Part shown: piece after piece, positions 25,474 to 37,289 of the stretch
How positions within the stretch are numbered: the first letter of the stretch is position 1
Layout: the number at the start of each line of letters is the position of its first letter
From: Gordionus sp. m RMFG-2023
Taxonomy: Eukaryota; Nematomorpha; Gordioida; Chordodea; Parachordodidae
DNA length: 64,000 nucleotides
Assembly: GCF_954871325.1 (NCBI RefSeq)
Contig: NC_088779.1
Span: forward strand, 28,630,869-28,694,868
Direction of reading: 5' to 3'
Notes under the pieces: model-generated
What the model was told of the DNA's origin: nothing
Seen by the model: the letters and a program-made list of their open reading frames with translations, nothing else
The model's database searches: none
Made by a program: the position numbers and the translations under genes

Positions 25474-27037
25474 TAGAGGTCCCCGCCAGCCCACACCCAT
25501 CTAAGTAAGCGGACGGACGGGCGGATTAAGGAAATTTAAAATTTTTGTTCAAAAAACAAAGTAAAGAAAATCATAATTAAATTATGATCAATAACAATAT
25601 TTCCTTTTTTTTTTAATTGTACCAATAGTTTTTTTTCTTTCTTTAAGTGAAGAACACTTTACTAGTTTTTCGACATGTTTATTTAATTTTTCCCCGCCAT
25701 ATATAATGTCTCGTAAGGGGATTACATTGTAGTAATTACCCGGATGTCCCGTATGCAATATATGCAAAACTCTTTTTTGAAAGTGAGTACGGAATGATTA
25801 ATCTGCCAATTCCAAAAATTTTCTATTTCATCTATTCTTGTTCTAAAAGCTTTGGAAATATGATTGTATATTTTGTACCATTACTTTTGTTGATAGAGTC
25901 ATTGTGCCATAAGTAAGGTTTCTTATGTATTTCACTGTTTTATTTTCGCTTGTTATTCTATCATCATTTTTCTCTAGTGGGTTTCGCGATAGGGCATCTG
26001 CAATTACAATTATTAGCGCCATTCTTGTACATTATATTATAATCATATGCAGATAATTTATAAACCCAGCCCAATAATCTTTGGTTTGTTAATGAGCTAA
26101 AATCTCTGTTATTACCATATATCTTTATTAAAGGTTTGTGGTTTGTTCAAATTTTAAATTTACGTCCATACAAATGGTTGTGAGATTTTTCTACGCCGTT
26201 TATTATTGTTTTTGCTTCTTTGTCTATTCTAGGATAATTCTTTTCGGCATCTTGTAAAGTTCTTGAGGTGTAGGCTATTAGAAATTCGTTACCTTTATCA
26301 AATTTTTGCAACAGCTTAGATGCATCTGTTTCTAATATTAACTCGAGGTCTGGTTTATAAAACTGTATAGTATTTTGTTCTGTTACTATTCCGAATAGCA
26401 TGAAACGATTACGAAAATAGCACGGTATTCTATTTTTGAATGGCAGATTAATCTTCGTACTCACTTCAACAAAGAGTTTTACATATATTGCATACAGGAC
26501 ATCCGGATCTCACTTGAGGAAGAGGATATACTTCAGACGGATATCCTACTTTGGTGGAAACGACAAGAGATTTGCCAAAGCTATCAAGATTAGCAAGAAA
26601 AATATTGGCAATTCCTGCAACTAGTGCTTCTTCTGAACGAAGATTTAGCATTGCTGGAAGGTTTTTAGAACAAAGAAGAACGTGTTTGAATCCAGAAAAT
26701 GTCGATTCGTTATTAATTTTTGCATTATAATTTATATATAATAATATATTTTATATTTTATATTTATTTCATAAATATTTTATTTTGATCAAATAAAATT
26801 GTTTCATATATTTAAATTGAATATTTTTTTTACGCTTGAATTAATTTTCCTAAATTATAAACTTTTTTGTGAAGAGGTGTAATGCTGAAATATTTTTTAT
26901 TAGACACTTAAAAGATTGAAAGAATGCCCATTATTTAAATTTTATAAGTGGACTTGGGTTAAAAAAATTTTTATAAATAATGGGTGGCCGGGTTAAACTA
27001 ATGGGTGGGCGGACGGTTAAGGGTGTGAACCTCGAAA
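25474..27037 (+). mobile_element. Degraded hAT transposon with transposase C-terminus
   Basis: The left end begins TAGAGGTCCCCGCCAGCC and carries repeated GGACGGACGGGCGG. The right end has the mirrored GGGTGGGCGGACGG and stops near GTGAACCTC. Between them, at about 26508-26730, lies the hAT C-terminal dimerisation region on the plus strand: LPKLSRLARKILAIPATSAS, then SERRFSIAGRF and LNPENVDSLLIFAL, ending in TAA. This is the hallmark end of hAT transposases. The N-terminal and catalytic parts are gone, and a gypsy fragment occupies the middle. Target-site duplications are no longer clear. Confidence 0.65.
25690..26505 (-). mobile_element. Gypsy/Ty3-type pol fossil (RNase H region)
   Basis: The minus strand encodes LELILETDASKLLQKF, FLIAYTSRTLQDAEKNYP and KEAKTIINGVEKSHNHLYGR, typical of the RNase H part of gypsy polymerases. 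DALSR-like and integrase-zinc-like remains follow further along (about 25990 and 25740). A segment containing CATATATTGCATAC is present in both orientations at about 25738-25770 and 26471-26503. The fossil is fragmentary, with several lesions, and lies inside a hAT element. Confidence 0.7.
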
Positions 27038-27931
27038 TTGAAGTGTCGTAAGAAAATGGCGGCTTAAACTTTGTTGAGTGTTCCTAAGCCGGCTGTGCTC
27101 TTGTGAATTCGAATCGCGAAGTTGTTATTTATTTATCCCATTTGAACCCGAAACTAATACTTGTTTGGGCTAGCCTTGATTTGATTTCGACCACAGCTGA
27201 TTTGTTCCAGCTGCGGGTATATTAACCCGGTCCGAAACCAGACCGGGGCATTGAGGTAAGGTATTTAAAAAAATTATTTTAAAATTTAAAAATGTTGCAT
27301 ATGCGCCATTGTATACTTAAGTAATTCAATTGTATATTTAAAGTTAAGTGAAATTTATTTGTATATCTCAAGGCAATTAAATATATATATATATATATTG
27401 AGATATATTTTCATTTAGAAATTACATGTTTTTCTTTTATGATAGATACTTGTTTTGTTTTCTTTTTTTTTTGATACATAAAAAATATTGTAAATTACTT
27501 GAATAAAAATCGTTCCAAATTTAATCTTCAAGACTATAATTTCATATTGTGAATTCTTCCGTAACTTATTCAATACAATCACACATTTTATTAAGTAACT
27601 TATTCAATACAATCACACTTTTTATTCTATCATTTTTATATCATTCATTAAAAAATATCGAAAATTATTAAAAATTTTGCATTAATTTTATTTTTAAACA
27701 TGAAAAAAAAAATACATATATATATTATTTACTTTGGCTTAAATCTGTGCTAATTTTTTTTTAAAAAAAATTAGAAACCAATAGCGAAGTTAACAATTAA
27801 TATTTCTTTATTTTCTCCCTCATCTTTTATTAATAATCGGCAGGTAGTGGAGGCAGATATTTCAAAATAATTTCAGTAATATTTTTTAGAAAAGAATGCC
27901 TCTAAGACCCTCTGCTAAATCTAATTTTTTT
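27038..27931. other. AT-rich stretch holding an inverted copy of 25111-25197
   Basis: 27120-27206 is the inverse of 25111-25197 (shared GCTGTGGTCGAAATC and GGTTCAAATGGGATAAATAA). A GC-richer tail (ACCCGGTCCGAAACCAGACC) follows at 27225-27245. The remainder is AT-rich without genes. Confidence 0.45.
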
Positions 27932-28073
27932 TAGCCGATGATTTTTTAAAACGGCTAACTCAATATTTTCGCCAGAAGAATATTGCCCAAGTATGGAGAT
28001 TTCGATAATAATATGTCTACTACACCTTTGTTCCTTCTACGAGAAAATCTTCAACCAGCCTTTTAACGACACT
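27932..28073. mobile_element. TAGTGTTGTT-family MITE, truncated copy
   Basis: Contains TTAGCCGATGATTTTTTAAAACGG, CTAACTCAATATTTTCGCCAG and a right end TTTTAACGACACTA. The left terminus is lost. Confidence 0.55.
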
Positions 28074-28174
28074 AACATCTGATAGTCAAAAAAAAATTGT
28101 AATTTAATTAAAATATAATTTCGATTTTCCAAATTTTTCCCTAATTATTCCGGCTTTCATTATTTTTAATAAAA

Positions 28175-28395
28175 ATTTTTTACCGACAGGGCTTTGGGTC
28201 TTGGTCCGCTGTTTACAATATTAAACAGAGCTCAAAACTCTGGGTCTGGCTCATTTCCTAACCGGTCCGCCCGAGGTGTTCGCTTGTGCTCACCCAATTC
28301 TGTTTCCGGTTTTATTCGACTCGTACCCGGATATGGGCCAATTTATGAGACCCGAACCGGGTTGTTGTTAAATCGCTTCTTTGGAGCATTACGAT
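28175..28395. repeat. Degraded GC-motif repeat
   Basis: GC-rich sequence with GGGTCTTGGTCCGC, CCGGTCCGCCCGAGG and ACCCGAACCGGG in an AT-rich setting, related in style to 18920-19110. The 67-codon open frame through it is not a gene. Confidence 0.35.
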
Positions 28396-28462
28396 AACAC
28401 TCTCAAACAGTAACTATTCACATTTTGATCGATATTTATATTTAATAGGTCTCCCAAATTAG

Positions 28463-28618
28463 CAGAGTTGTTTAAAGATACTTTTTAAATGGATCTAGAT
28501 ACAGATACAATGTCTAAAATAATATCTAGATACAGATTATTTAATCAAAAATCTATCTAGATACAGATACCACATTTTTATATCTAGATACTTGTATCTA
28601 GATACTTTAACAACTCTG
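28463..28618 (-). mobile_element. TATCTAGATA-family hAT-type MITE, copy 4
   Basis: Reverse-orientation copy between CAGAGTTGTTTAAAGATAC and ACTTTAACAACTCTG. The perfect duplication CAAATTAG lies at 28455-28462 and 28619-28626. Confidence 0.9.
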
Positions 28619-28626
28619 CAAATTAG

Positions 28627-29983
28627 TATTATGTTTTGGGGGTTTTTGAAGACCCCCCCCCCTTTTACCGATGCATCTAATAACTACAATTTTTAAGGGC
28701 AAAAAAAATAGTTAATTAATTATTAAAGTAGCTTTGAATTATATTTATAAATAAATAAAAATTTATCTCAAATTTTTTATTAAAATATTAAATTTATTAT
28801 TTTGTCAAATATTATATAATATTTGACAAAAAAGTTTAGGCTGTAACGTAAACTAAAATATAAAAATCATTGTATTATCAGTAAAAAACTATAAATAATA
28901 AATAATACCTTTAATCGATCTCAAATATAAAATATAAAAATATTTTCACGTTTTTTACAAATTTAATTTTTAAAAATTAATCTATTTTATTATTTTATTT
29001 TATTTTTTGTTTAAAAGAAATATTTAGTTTTTTAAAAAATAATTCTTTTGTCATAACAAAAAACCACACTTTATAATTCTTGTTTTTTAAAATAGCTTTT
29101 CAAAATAAAATATATTTTTTTTTACCTTAATTTTTCCAATCATTTTTAAACGATATCCTTTCCAAATAAATTAGGTATATATATTATATATATATATCAT
29201 AAATAAATCAATTTTTCAATAAAAAAAGGTATTTAAAAAATATATTTACGGTTGTTTCACAAAAAAAAAATGCGATTTTTTTTAATGATTTTTTTAATGA
29301 TTTTTTTTTGTGTGTGTGATTTATATGTTTTATTAGATATTATTTTTATATAAATTATAATGTCAAGAAAAAAATTATTTTTTAAAAAAAATATTTCGGC
29401 AAAAGTATTTATATAAGGAAGGGAGCTAAATATCTATTTAATATTCTTAAAACGTTTTCGTATAAGAATTTTTAGGGATAGAAAATTATTCGTGATGTTT
29501 TCACTCCACACCACCCTCCCCCACTTTTCTCTTCTTCCTTTTCAAGAATACCGCCATTTTTTATTGAACGTGGTTAAAGAAACTGATTTTAAATATAACT
29601 TAAAATAAATTTTTTTTTATTTTTCAATTTATTTATCTAATTTATGCATAATATTCGGATATATTTTCTGTTTAAAAGTTAAAAATTTGATAGGAACTTT
29701 TTTAATAATATAATATTATCAAAATTATTTGCGTGTAATAATAAGTTCCATATCCCTCTGTTCAAAAAGTCTAAAAAAAAGTATTTATTTTATTTTTAAG
29801 TTATTCGATATTTCATTTTCATTCTTTTTTCTCAGTTGATAACCTGAAGTAAAGCATAGTTTAATTCATCTTTTTATTTGAATCTACTAATATTTTAAAT
29901 TATATAATTACACTCTTCATCATAAAAAAGAGTTTTTTTTATAGAAACTGTTTCCCACGTCAATCTTCCCTTTCTCTGGAATC
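28627..29983. other. AT-rich region upstream of the propeptide gene
   Basis: No gene seen. A 10-C run is at 28653-28662. Near 29930-29943 a T-rich tract ending TTTTATAG is a good splice-acceptor candidate, so the propeptide exon may start at about 29944, with a 5-prime untranslated exon further upstream. No promoter can be called by eye. Confidence 0.4.
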
Positions 29984-30559
29984 ATGTTTCATCGAATCAA
30001 ATTCGATAGGAAGCGATTAACGTTATTACTATGTTTCTCCGTACTATCTACTTGGGAGGAAATGTTACGCGTCCAGTGTTTTCCGAAGGGGCATCCCAGT
30101 GTCGCCGCGAATAGAGAAGCGGCCACCAATCCCCTGAGCGGTCCCCGAATTACGTTCTACAACGATGGCCAAGGTCTTCCGCAAGAGCCACTTCTAGAGT
30201 ATTATTACGATAACGATTATTTCAACCACAACAACGAACAACGAGCCAGCCCGATTCTCAAGAGGTCCGGGTACGACTCACTCATCCCCAAGTACTATTT
30301 GCTGAAGGCCCTATCGGAAATTTACCGCGAACCCGGTCTTTCGAACGAGCTAAATAAGAGAAAATTCGGTGCCTTGACTGTCGGAGGTTCGAATTCGGAT
30401 TGGGAAAATTTGAGCGAGATCGGCCCTAACAGTTATTCCAGGAAAAAATATGTGCCCAAGGAGGTTCTAGATGAGGTGGAAAGATATCTCCTAAATTATT
30501 ACAACGTCAACAGGAATGCCGTAGATCGGAAAAGGACTTTTCATCCTTGGAAGGGTTGA
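29984..30559 (+). CDS. Secreted dibasic propeptide, neuropeptide-precursor-like
   Basis: The 191-residue open frame stands out by normal codon use and higher GC in very AT-rich surroundings. It begins with a basic stretch and a hydrophobic run (RLTLLLCFSVLS, residues 11-22) that can serve as a signal peptide. Dibasic or tribasic sites at 93-94 (KR), 125-127 (KRK), 153-155 (RKK) and 182-184 (RKR) would release peptides of about 30 (95-124), 25 (128-152) and 26 (156-181) residues and the final heptapeptide TFHPWKG. The final G could be an amidation donor. Several peptides have amphipathic Tyr/Leu-rich segments (IPKYYLLKALSEIY, EVLDEVERYLLNYY). Only two Cys occur, both near the N-terminus. The FHPW ending recalls the FxxWG of arthropod kinins, but with an extra Lys, and I would not assign it. 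A T-rich splice acceptor at 29943 suggests an upstream non-coding exon. Function is inferred from layout only; the family is unrecognised. Confidence 0.75.
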   Translation: MFHRIKFDRKRLTLLLCFSVLSTWEEMLRVQCFPKGHPSVAANREAATNPLSGPRITFYNDGQGLPQEPLLEYYYDNDYFNHNNEQRASPILKRSGYDSLIPKYYLLKALSEIYREPGLSNELNKRKFGALTVGGSNSDWENLSEIGPNSYSRKKYVPKEVLDEVERYLLNYYNVNRNAVDRKRTFHPWKG

Positions 30560-31425
30560 AAAATTCTCCTTTATTTTTTTTTTACTTATAAAAGTTGCTT
30601 AATTTTTTAAAAATAAATTTTAAAAAAACTGATAACCTATATTTCGGGAATGTTTTAGCCCTCAATTTTTTGAAAATTAGTTTGACATTTTATTTTTTTT
30701 AAACGGTTGGGGAAATATCATGTTTCAAAAACTGTGTTTTTATAAATTTTCTAAACCAAAAATGGATAAAGGGAATTTTTTTTCTAATTTTTTTATTTTA
30801 ACTATTTTAACCGATTTTTAAATTAAAATTTATCCTTAGCCTTCACCATTATTTATACAGAAATTAAATTTATAATTAATAAGAGGATTTAATATATTAT
30901 TTTTTTTTTGTGTTTTTTTTCGAATCCTAAATTTTATAATGAATTTAATATAAGTGTCTTTTTCTATCATTAAAAATAGATTTAAGAGAGTTTTAGGTTT
31001 TTTCCATTATAACACGAAATAAAATTAAATATGTTTTATATTAGGCTTATCACCTCAAAAAAAATTATTATGTATTATGTATTATTGTTAGAAATTTATC
31101 TCTTTATATATTAATGAGTACATTATATTCTTATTTTTTTTCGTCGATAATTATAAAGTGATTTATCATCTTCTAAAATCGTATCTAATTCATAATACTC
31201 ATAATTTCCCAAACCTCCCTTATTATATATATTTATATATTTATATATTTATATATTTATATAAGCAAAGAAAGCTCATTTAAGTTTTTGTTTTTAACAA
31301 ATGTCTATAAAAACTTATATTTTTTGCTCATTTTATAATTATATTTGATTTTGCTTAATTTTTGTTCATAAAAATTCGTAAATTTTTGTTTTTAGAAATC
31401 GTTTATTTAAAGGGTTATTATAAAT
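30560..31425. other. AT-rich stretch downstream of the propeptide gene
   Basis: No gene seen. It holds T-rich sequence and a short (TTTATATA)n run near 31226-31262. The 3-prime untranslated region of the propeptide gene must lie at its start. Confidence 0.5.
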
Positions 31426-31571
31426 TAGGGTTGTTTTAAAAAAATATTTCCTAAGTCACGAGATTTGACTGATAAATGTCCAATCCAAACCTTTGTTGCT
31501 TCTAGAAGCAAAATCTTCTGGCGTTGACCGTTTTTAAAAATCGGCTCATAACGAACCGTTTAACGACACTA
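31426..31571. mobile_element. TAGTGTTGTT-family MITE, degraded copy
   Basis: The right half is clear: GTTGACCGTTTTTAAAAATCGGC and the end GTTTAACGACACTA. The left end TAGGGTTGTTTTAAAA is plausible, but flanking duplications do not match, so the left boundary is uncertain. Confidence 0.5.
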
Positions 31572-31696
31572 GGTAATGATAATTTCGAAAATTAAGATTT
31601 TTAAATCGTTTTTCTAAAGTAAAAAAAAAACAACCACTTATATAAAACGAATTAAAGAAAATTAATCATCTTTATCTAGTCCGTAAGCGTCCCTAG

Positions 31697-31832
31697 CAGA
31701 GTTGTTAAAAGATACTTTTTAAATGGATCTAGATACAGATACAACGTCTAAAATAATATCTAGATACAGATTATTTAATCAAAAATCTATCTAGATACAG
31801 ATACCACATTTTTATATCTAGATACAACTCTG
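31697..31832 (-). mobile_element. TATCTAGATA-family hAT-type MITE, copy 5
   Basis: Reverse-orientation, shortest copy (136 bp). It begins CAGAGTTGTTAAAAGATAC and ends GATACAACTCTG, with flanks GTCCCTAG and GTCACTAG (7 of 8). One arm has lost a CTAGATA unit. Confidence 0.85.
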
Positions 31833-33200
31833 GTCACTAGGGATGGAAGAGGGGAGGGGAGTGCTCAGAAGTTGGAGTCCCCTGAAAAATTAGAAGATCC
31901 TTTCCTGGGATCGTAAATGCTACAGTGATACCCCCGGTTTTCTAATTACGAATAATTTGCTTATAGCAGTCTGTCCAATAATTACTTTATATATCATCTA
32001 ATTCTTACTTTTGTTTAAATGATTTCTTACTTTTTCTCCTTTTCACTCCTGGAAGAAAAAAGATCTAATCATTTCTGCTTATTCAACAAAAAACAAAACA
32101 AAAAAAATTTTATTTTCAAAAATCAAATTTTTATAAAAATATTTTGAAATTATATATTTTTAAATTGAAATTTTAAAAAAAAACTTAAAATATTTTAACT
32201 AAAATATTGTTCATTTTTTTTATTTGTTTTAGGTTAATAAGTTTTCGAATCTATCTATAACATTATAAAATGTCAAATAAAAATTTTTATATACTTTCAT
32301 AATCCATTTTCAATATAATTTAATATTTTTAGAGAAGATATAGGAGATTGAAGATTTCTTAAAAAAGTTAAAACATTGTTTTGCAATTATTTTTTCCGTA
32401 AAGTTATGGATTTTGATTATTTTATTGATTTGGAATTCCGGACTTCGATGCTTAAAATGTTAATAGCTCAGAAATTTTGGAAGGATAAATTAGTTATTAG
32501 ATTTCACTATTAAGTTGAAAAAGGGTGGAAAAATTTAGTATTTTTCTTGTTTTTATGATATTTTTTTATATCATATGATTTATAATTGAACATCACAAGT
32601 TCTAATAATTTACAAGGATTCTTTTTTAAAGTCTAAACCATGGTATATCGTTATTTAATTTGTAGAAAGTTATTCGGTTATCTTAGTTAATTTTCAAATT
32701 ACATTATTAATTTTCTCTCTTTCTTTCTTTCTTTCTTTTTTTCCTTCTCTCTTTTTCTCATTACTCTTTTCAAAAATAAAATTGGTGACGGCATTATTAT
32801 TTCAAAAAAGTAACGAATAACTTTTTCGTTACTCGTTACTTTATCTTTTTTATTATTATTATTAATTATTATTAATTATTATTAATATTATTATTAATTA
32901 TTATTATTTTATATATCATTTTTACTAGCTACTCTTGATGCCATTTAGTGAATATAATATTATTTAATGTAAATTATCGCGTATCATTGCCTTAAAGGCC
33001 TAATGCAGATACTAAAAAGAATCTGTCTTTTTTATGAATTAAGAAAATAAGAGTTCTGCCAATTAAAATTCCTGCCAACACTCATTTCCCAAGATAAGAT
33101 AAAATATTTTATTTTATTTTTTTTAATGAAAACACATTTGAATCTGATTATTTCCAATGATAAACCATAAAAATTTCTGGTAAAAAAATGAGGATACATC
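31833..33200. other. AT-rich stretch, no gene seen
   Basis: Contains a TTA/TTAA-rich simple repeat at about 32848-32910 and a short CTTT run near 32720. No coding potential seen. Confidence 0.5.
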
Positions 33201-33362
33201 TAGTGCTGTTACACTACTCATTTTAAGCCGATTTTCTAAAAAGGGCTAACTCAGTATTTTATCTAGAGCTACGCAGGCCCCCTGTAGATTTTGGGTCATA
33301 GATGACACATTCGAGTTAGCCATTTTTAAAATCGGCTCAAATAGAGAAATTAAACAAAACTG
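33201..33362. mobile_element. TAGTGTTGTT-family MITE, internally deleted copy
   Basis: Begins TAGTGCTGTTACAC. It contains TTAAGCCGATTTTC and GAGTTAGCCATTTTTAAAATC and ends near AAACAAAACTG. Flanks GATACATC (33193-33200) and GGTACATC (33363-33370) agree at 7 of 8 bases. Confidence 0.65.
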
Positions 33363-34115
33363 GGTACATCTTTGACCCACATGAATCTTTTTTTATATAA
33401 CTAGGGCACACATCTGCCATCCTGAATACTTATTGAGCGAATGTTCTGTATAGCAAGCTCTACGCATCAAGGACGCATTACATGTGTGAAATAAAAAAGC
33501 AATCAAAAAAACATTTTTTTTTGCGTTAAAGTGACGTAACGCTTTTTACAAGAGAAAAAAAAACAGATGTTCTTTACTTTTTAAAACACGGTAACGTCAG
33601 CTCTGTGTGTTCCTAATGAATGGTCATCCGTAAAAAATATTCATATTTAAAAGTTCATTTAACATCTGTTCTTGCATGATCAAATTTTTGTAGGTTTCTC
33701 ATCCCAGTAATCTTATATAGAAATTAGGGGTATTTTTTTTTGTCCAATCAAATTTAAGTATTTATTATATTCGGAGTTCATTCAGTGAAATCCAGCTCCA
33801 CCTGATTCCACTAACACAAAAATAATTGATCTAGAATCACACTTTATGCATTTATTTTTAGAATGCTATTTGATTACGCTTGACTTTTTTACATTTGTGT
33901 ATCTAATTTTTTTTTTGAATTTATCCTTATCATATTTTTATAGTAAAAAAAAAAACGCAAGAATATACTGCGATTTTATTAAAAATTATAATCTTAAATT
34001 TTTGTATTTTAAACATGACTTAAATTTTTCGACCAATCAAAATATTTGAAACCAGTCTACATTTTAATAGTATATTTTTGATCATAGTGTGATCTGAACT
34101 TTCAGACATGTTCAG
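33363..34115. other. AT-rich stretch, no gene seen
   Basis: No gene or repeat recognised. The Phe/Leu-rich 67-codon frame at 33846-34049 looks like chance. Confidence 0.5.
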
Positions 34116-34334
34116 TAGTTTTGTTAAACAGTTCGGTTTCAGCCGATTCTTAAAAAGGATTAACTCAATATTTTAGCCAGAAAAATAGTGTCTAACCCTA
34201 TAGATTTCGTTAGTAGATGTTCAAATCTTTGTGCCACCTCTGAGCAAAATCTTAAGACTTGCGTAATATTTTTCCCTAATAATACTGAGTTGGCCGTTTT
34301 TTAAAAATCGGCTCAAAATGAGCCGACAACACTA
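34116..34334. mobile_element. TAGTGTTGTT-family MITE, full 219-bp copy
   Basis: Begins TAGTTTTGTTAAACAG, ends GCCGACAACACTA, with the perfect duplication ATGTTCAG at 34108-34115 and 34335-34342. The arms carry the inverted GCCGATTTTTAAAAACGG-type motif, CTAACTCAATATTTTAGCC and its inverse. No coding. Confidence 0.85.
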
Positions 34335-36934
34335 ATGTTCAGCTAACTCCTGCAACCGAAGAGGGTGAATACAAAAAATGCTAAATTACATTTTCAAGGA
34401 AGGTGCATGTTAAAAAAATTTTTGTAACTATCTGATAATACCATTATTTTTCAATTTAATCCTTTTCATTCATTATTCTCTTTTTTTAACGTTATATACA
34501 GTTCAAAAATGTCTATAAAATTATCACACAAACAAAAAATATATATAAATCTATAATCAATCATTGCGCATCCATCCCATTTCCCGTTGGCACAAGCAAT
34601 GACAAATGGATCATATCCGGAAAATGTATGAAAGTCTACATTCATGATATAGAAACAAATTTTGATTTAAGTGGCAGACAAGACTTTCATCAAATAAATA
34701 AAAGGTTTCGAAATAAGTTACAGCTGGAAAATTCTAAACAGGTTGGGGTGTTTTATAAATTTATATGAACTAGAAGGTTAGAATCATAGGAAAAACAACA
34801 CAGGAAGTTGTAAATTTATCTTATAAAAATTTTTTATAATATTATGAAATACATTATGTAGCGATCTCAGTGCCGTACCTAAAATTTGCCTAATAATACA
34901 ATAATTTATTACATTTAAATTTGATTTGCTCACCAAAATTCTTTTTATTTTTTTTTAAAAATAAGCATACATTCATTGAAATCTGCCATTAGAAGGTATT
35001 TAGACATGGCGTCTACCACAGTCACGTGACATTTAATGCAGCTGAAGTAGAGTGACGGGGTGAAATTTACGAATGTCTCTTTTTGAGAGAAAAGAGGGGG
35101 GGGGAGGGGGGTTTGCTTCAGAGGATCATAGGAGGTTTAAGAAGCCATTGACGAGTTATGTTTTTATATATGAAAAAAAAAGGCAGGTTAACCATTGGAG
35201 TATCCTTAATATCCAAATAATAAATATCAATTTTTGAAAATGGACCTCGTCATATAGAGGGTTGGTTAAGTGGGCAATATTCCAAGTCAAATTTACGTTT
35301 GGTCGCCAAAGGAGGTTAATAGTTTATAATTTTGGTCAATGATTATAACAAAATTTTATCCTTGATATTAGTAAATTGCTATATCTCGTTATTTTTTTTT
35401 AAAGTGTTTAACTAATTAATTGAATAAGATGGATTATAGGTGACACACGCGTAATAAAGGTAACGATAATATTTCCATTCCAAGATTCAAAATTCAAAAT
35501 TTTTCCCACTCAATTTAGACGATTTATACAATTTCATAATATATATATTACGACAACTCAGTAATTGTCATCTGATAAATTCGTATTTTTAAAAGGTTAA
35601 AAAAGTAAAGAGAAGGGGGAAAGGAAAGAGCTTTCAAACAAAACAAAAAATATTTTTCGATTATATTTTTTTATAATTTTCGCCTTTTTTAAAAATAATA
35701 ATAATTAGGATATTTATATGCTTAAGCGTTAATAATAAATAATTTATAATATTTTTTTTATAAAAAAAACAGTTAAAGTTTTTATATAATATTTTAATTA
35801 TTATAATACTTATTATTACATCAGGTATTTAATATTACATTAATGATTTAGGATAATAAAAAAAAAAGGAATAAAATTTTAATATTGTGATTGATATTAA
35901 ATTTTTTAAAATAATGATTGCCATTATATAAAATATGTCATGATAATTTGGTGATAGCGGGTAAATTTCTTTCTTTTCTTTCTAATTTTTTCTTTCTTTT
36001 ATTTTCTTTTCTTTCTTTTCTTTCATTATTATAATTCGGAAGAAGAAAAAGGGAAGGTTTAAAAGTTGAGCTGAATGTTATTTTTTTATCCAAAAACAGG
36101 CAGGTTTTAAGGTTCGTTAATTTCTACTTTTATAACATATTTTTCGAATTTATTTTCTCGATTTTTTTTTCCCTTCACCGATGTATGTTAACGTTTTAGG
36201 GAGAGATGGAATCATAAAATTATTTTTTTCGTAATCAATTACATTTATTATTACGTACAGCGTTGAGCACAGAATTACTTTGATGTATTCGATTAAAGCT
36301 ATAAAATACTTTGATTTTTTAAAAAAAATGTATTTTGTTACCAGCTTATCAGTTAAATCTTAAAATCGTTCAAGGTACTCTTAGATTAAAGGAATTATTA
36401 AATATTTAAAATACAAAAATATTAGATTTTTTTTTAAAAAAAAATTTATATATATATAATATTTAAAAATTCTATCCATCCGATATATTATATATATATC
36501 TCAATTTTTAGAGGGATCAGAAATATCTCGGAAAAGACTTCATGGTATTTTAAGGAATCCCTTCAAGAATTTTATAAGGTTAAGGGAAATTGTATCATCA
36601 CGTTTTGACTGTGATAATTTCGTATTTTTAATCGCATTTCCAGAGGCTTTATTCAAAACGATCGCTTTAATAAATTTGAATTAAGTTGACATTAGTAATT
36701 TAAATAAAATTTTTTCTAAATACTCAATTGTTTTAAGTGATTACACAGAAATCCTGAATTCCTTGTCACCCAAACCTCATAGGATTTTCCGTCCTAAAGA
36801 TTGTGGTTCATTCTTTTCACAAGTAAATCATTACTATTCCATTTTTATTTTTTTTTTCAATTTGAATTCATAATCGACTCACATATAATACGATGTAAAT
36901 TCAAATATATAATGCCAAAATTATTCATTATTAC
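34335..36934. other. AT-rich stretch, no gene seen
   Basis: No gene seen. A G-rich patch is at 35093-35112 and a degenerate TTTC repeat at about 35966-36025. Confidence 0.5.
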
Positions 36935-37114
36935 CAGAGTTGCTAAAAGATACTTTTTAAATGGATCTAGATACAGATACATCGTCTAAAATAATATCTA
37001 GATACAGATATTTTAATCAAAAATCTATCTAGATACAGATACAGATACCACATTTTTATATCTAGATACAGGATCTAGATACTTGTATCTAGATACAGGA
37101 TTTTAGCAACTCTG
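36935..37114 (-). mobile_element. TATCTAGATA-family hAT-type MITE, copy 6
   Basis: Longest copy (180 bp), reverse orientation. It begins CAGAGTTGCTAAAAGATAC and ends GATTTTAGCAACTCTG. The perfect duplication ATTATTAC lies at 36927-36934 and 37115-37122. It has extra CTAGATAC units compared with copy 5. Confidence 0.9.
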
Positions 37115-37289
37115 ATTATTACCTCAAATAATTGACTGGGTCATACAACTAATATTGAGGATAACGATATCGAATATATTTATTACGTTCATGCGACCTA
37201 ATCCGTTATATTCACCTAATCTGAACCCAAACTCGACCAAAATTTTTTTCCGGTAAGAGGCTTGAATTAAGAGTATTTGCTGTTTATAA

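Noticed and set aside
28194-28397. 67-codon frame in a GC-rich patch
   Set aside because: The GC richness comes from decayed repeat motifs also seen at 18920-19110, not from coding.
30542-30559. Kinin assignment for the propeptide ending TFHPWKG
   Set aside because: Kinins need FxxWG directly before a cleavage site or end; here a Lys separates W and G, and no second kinin-like peptide occurs.
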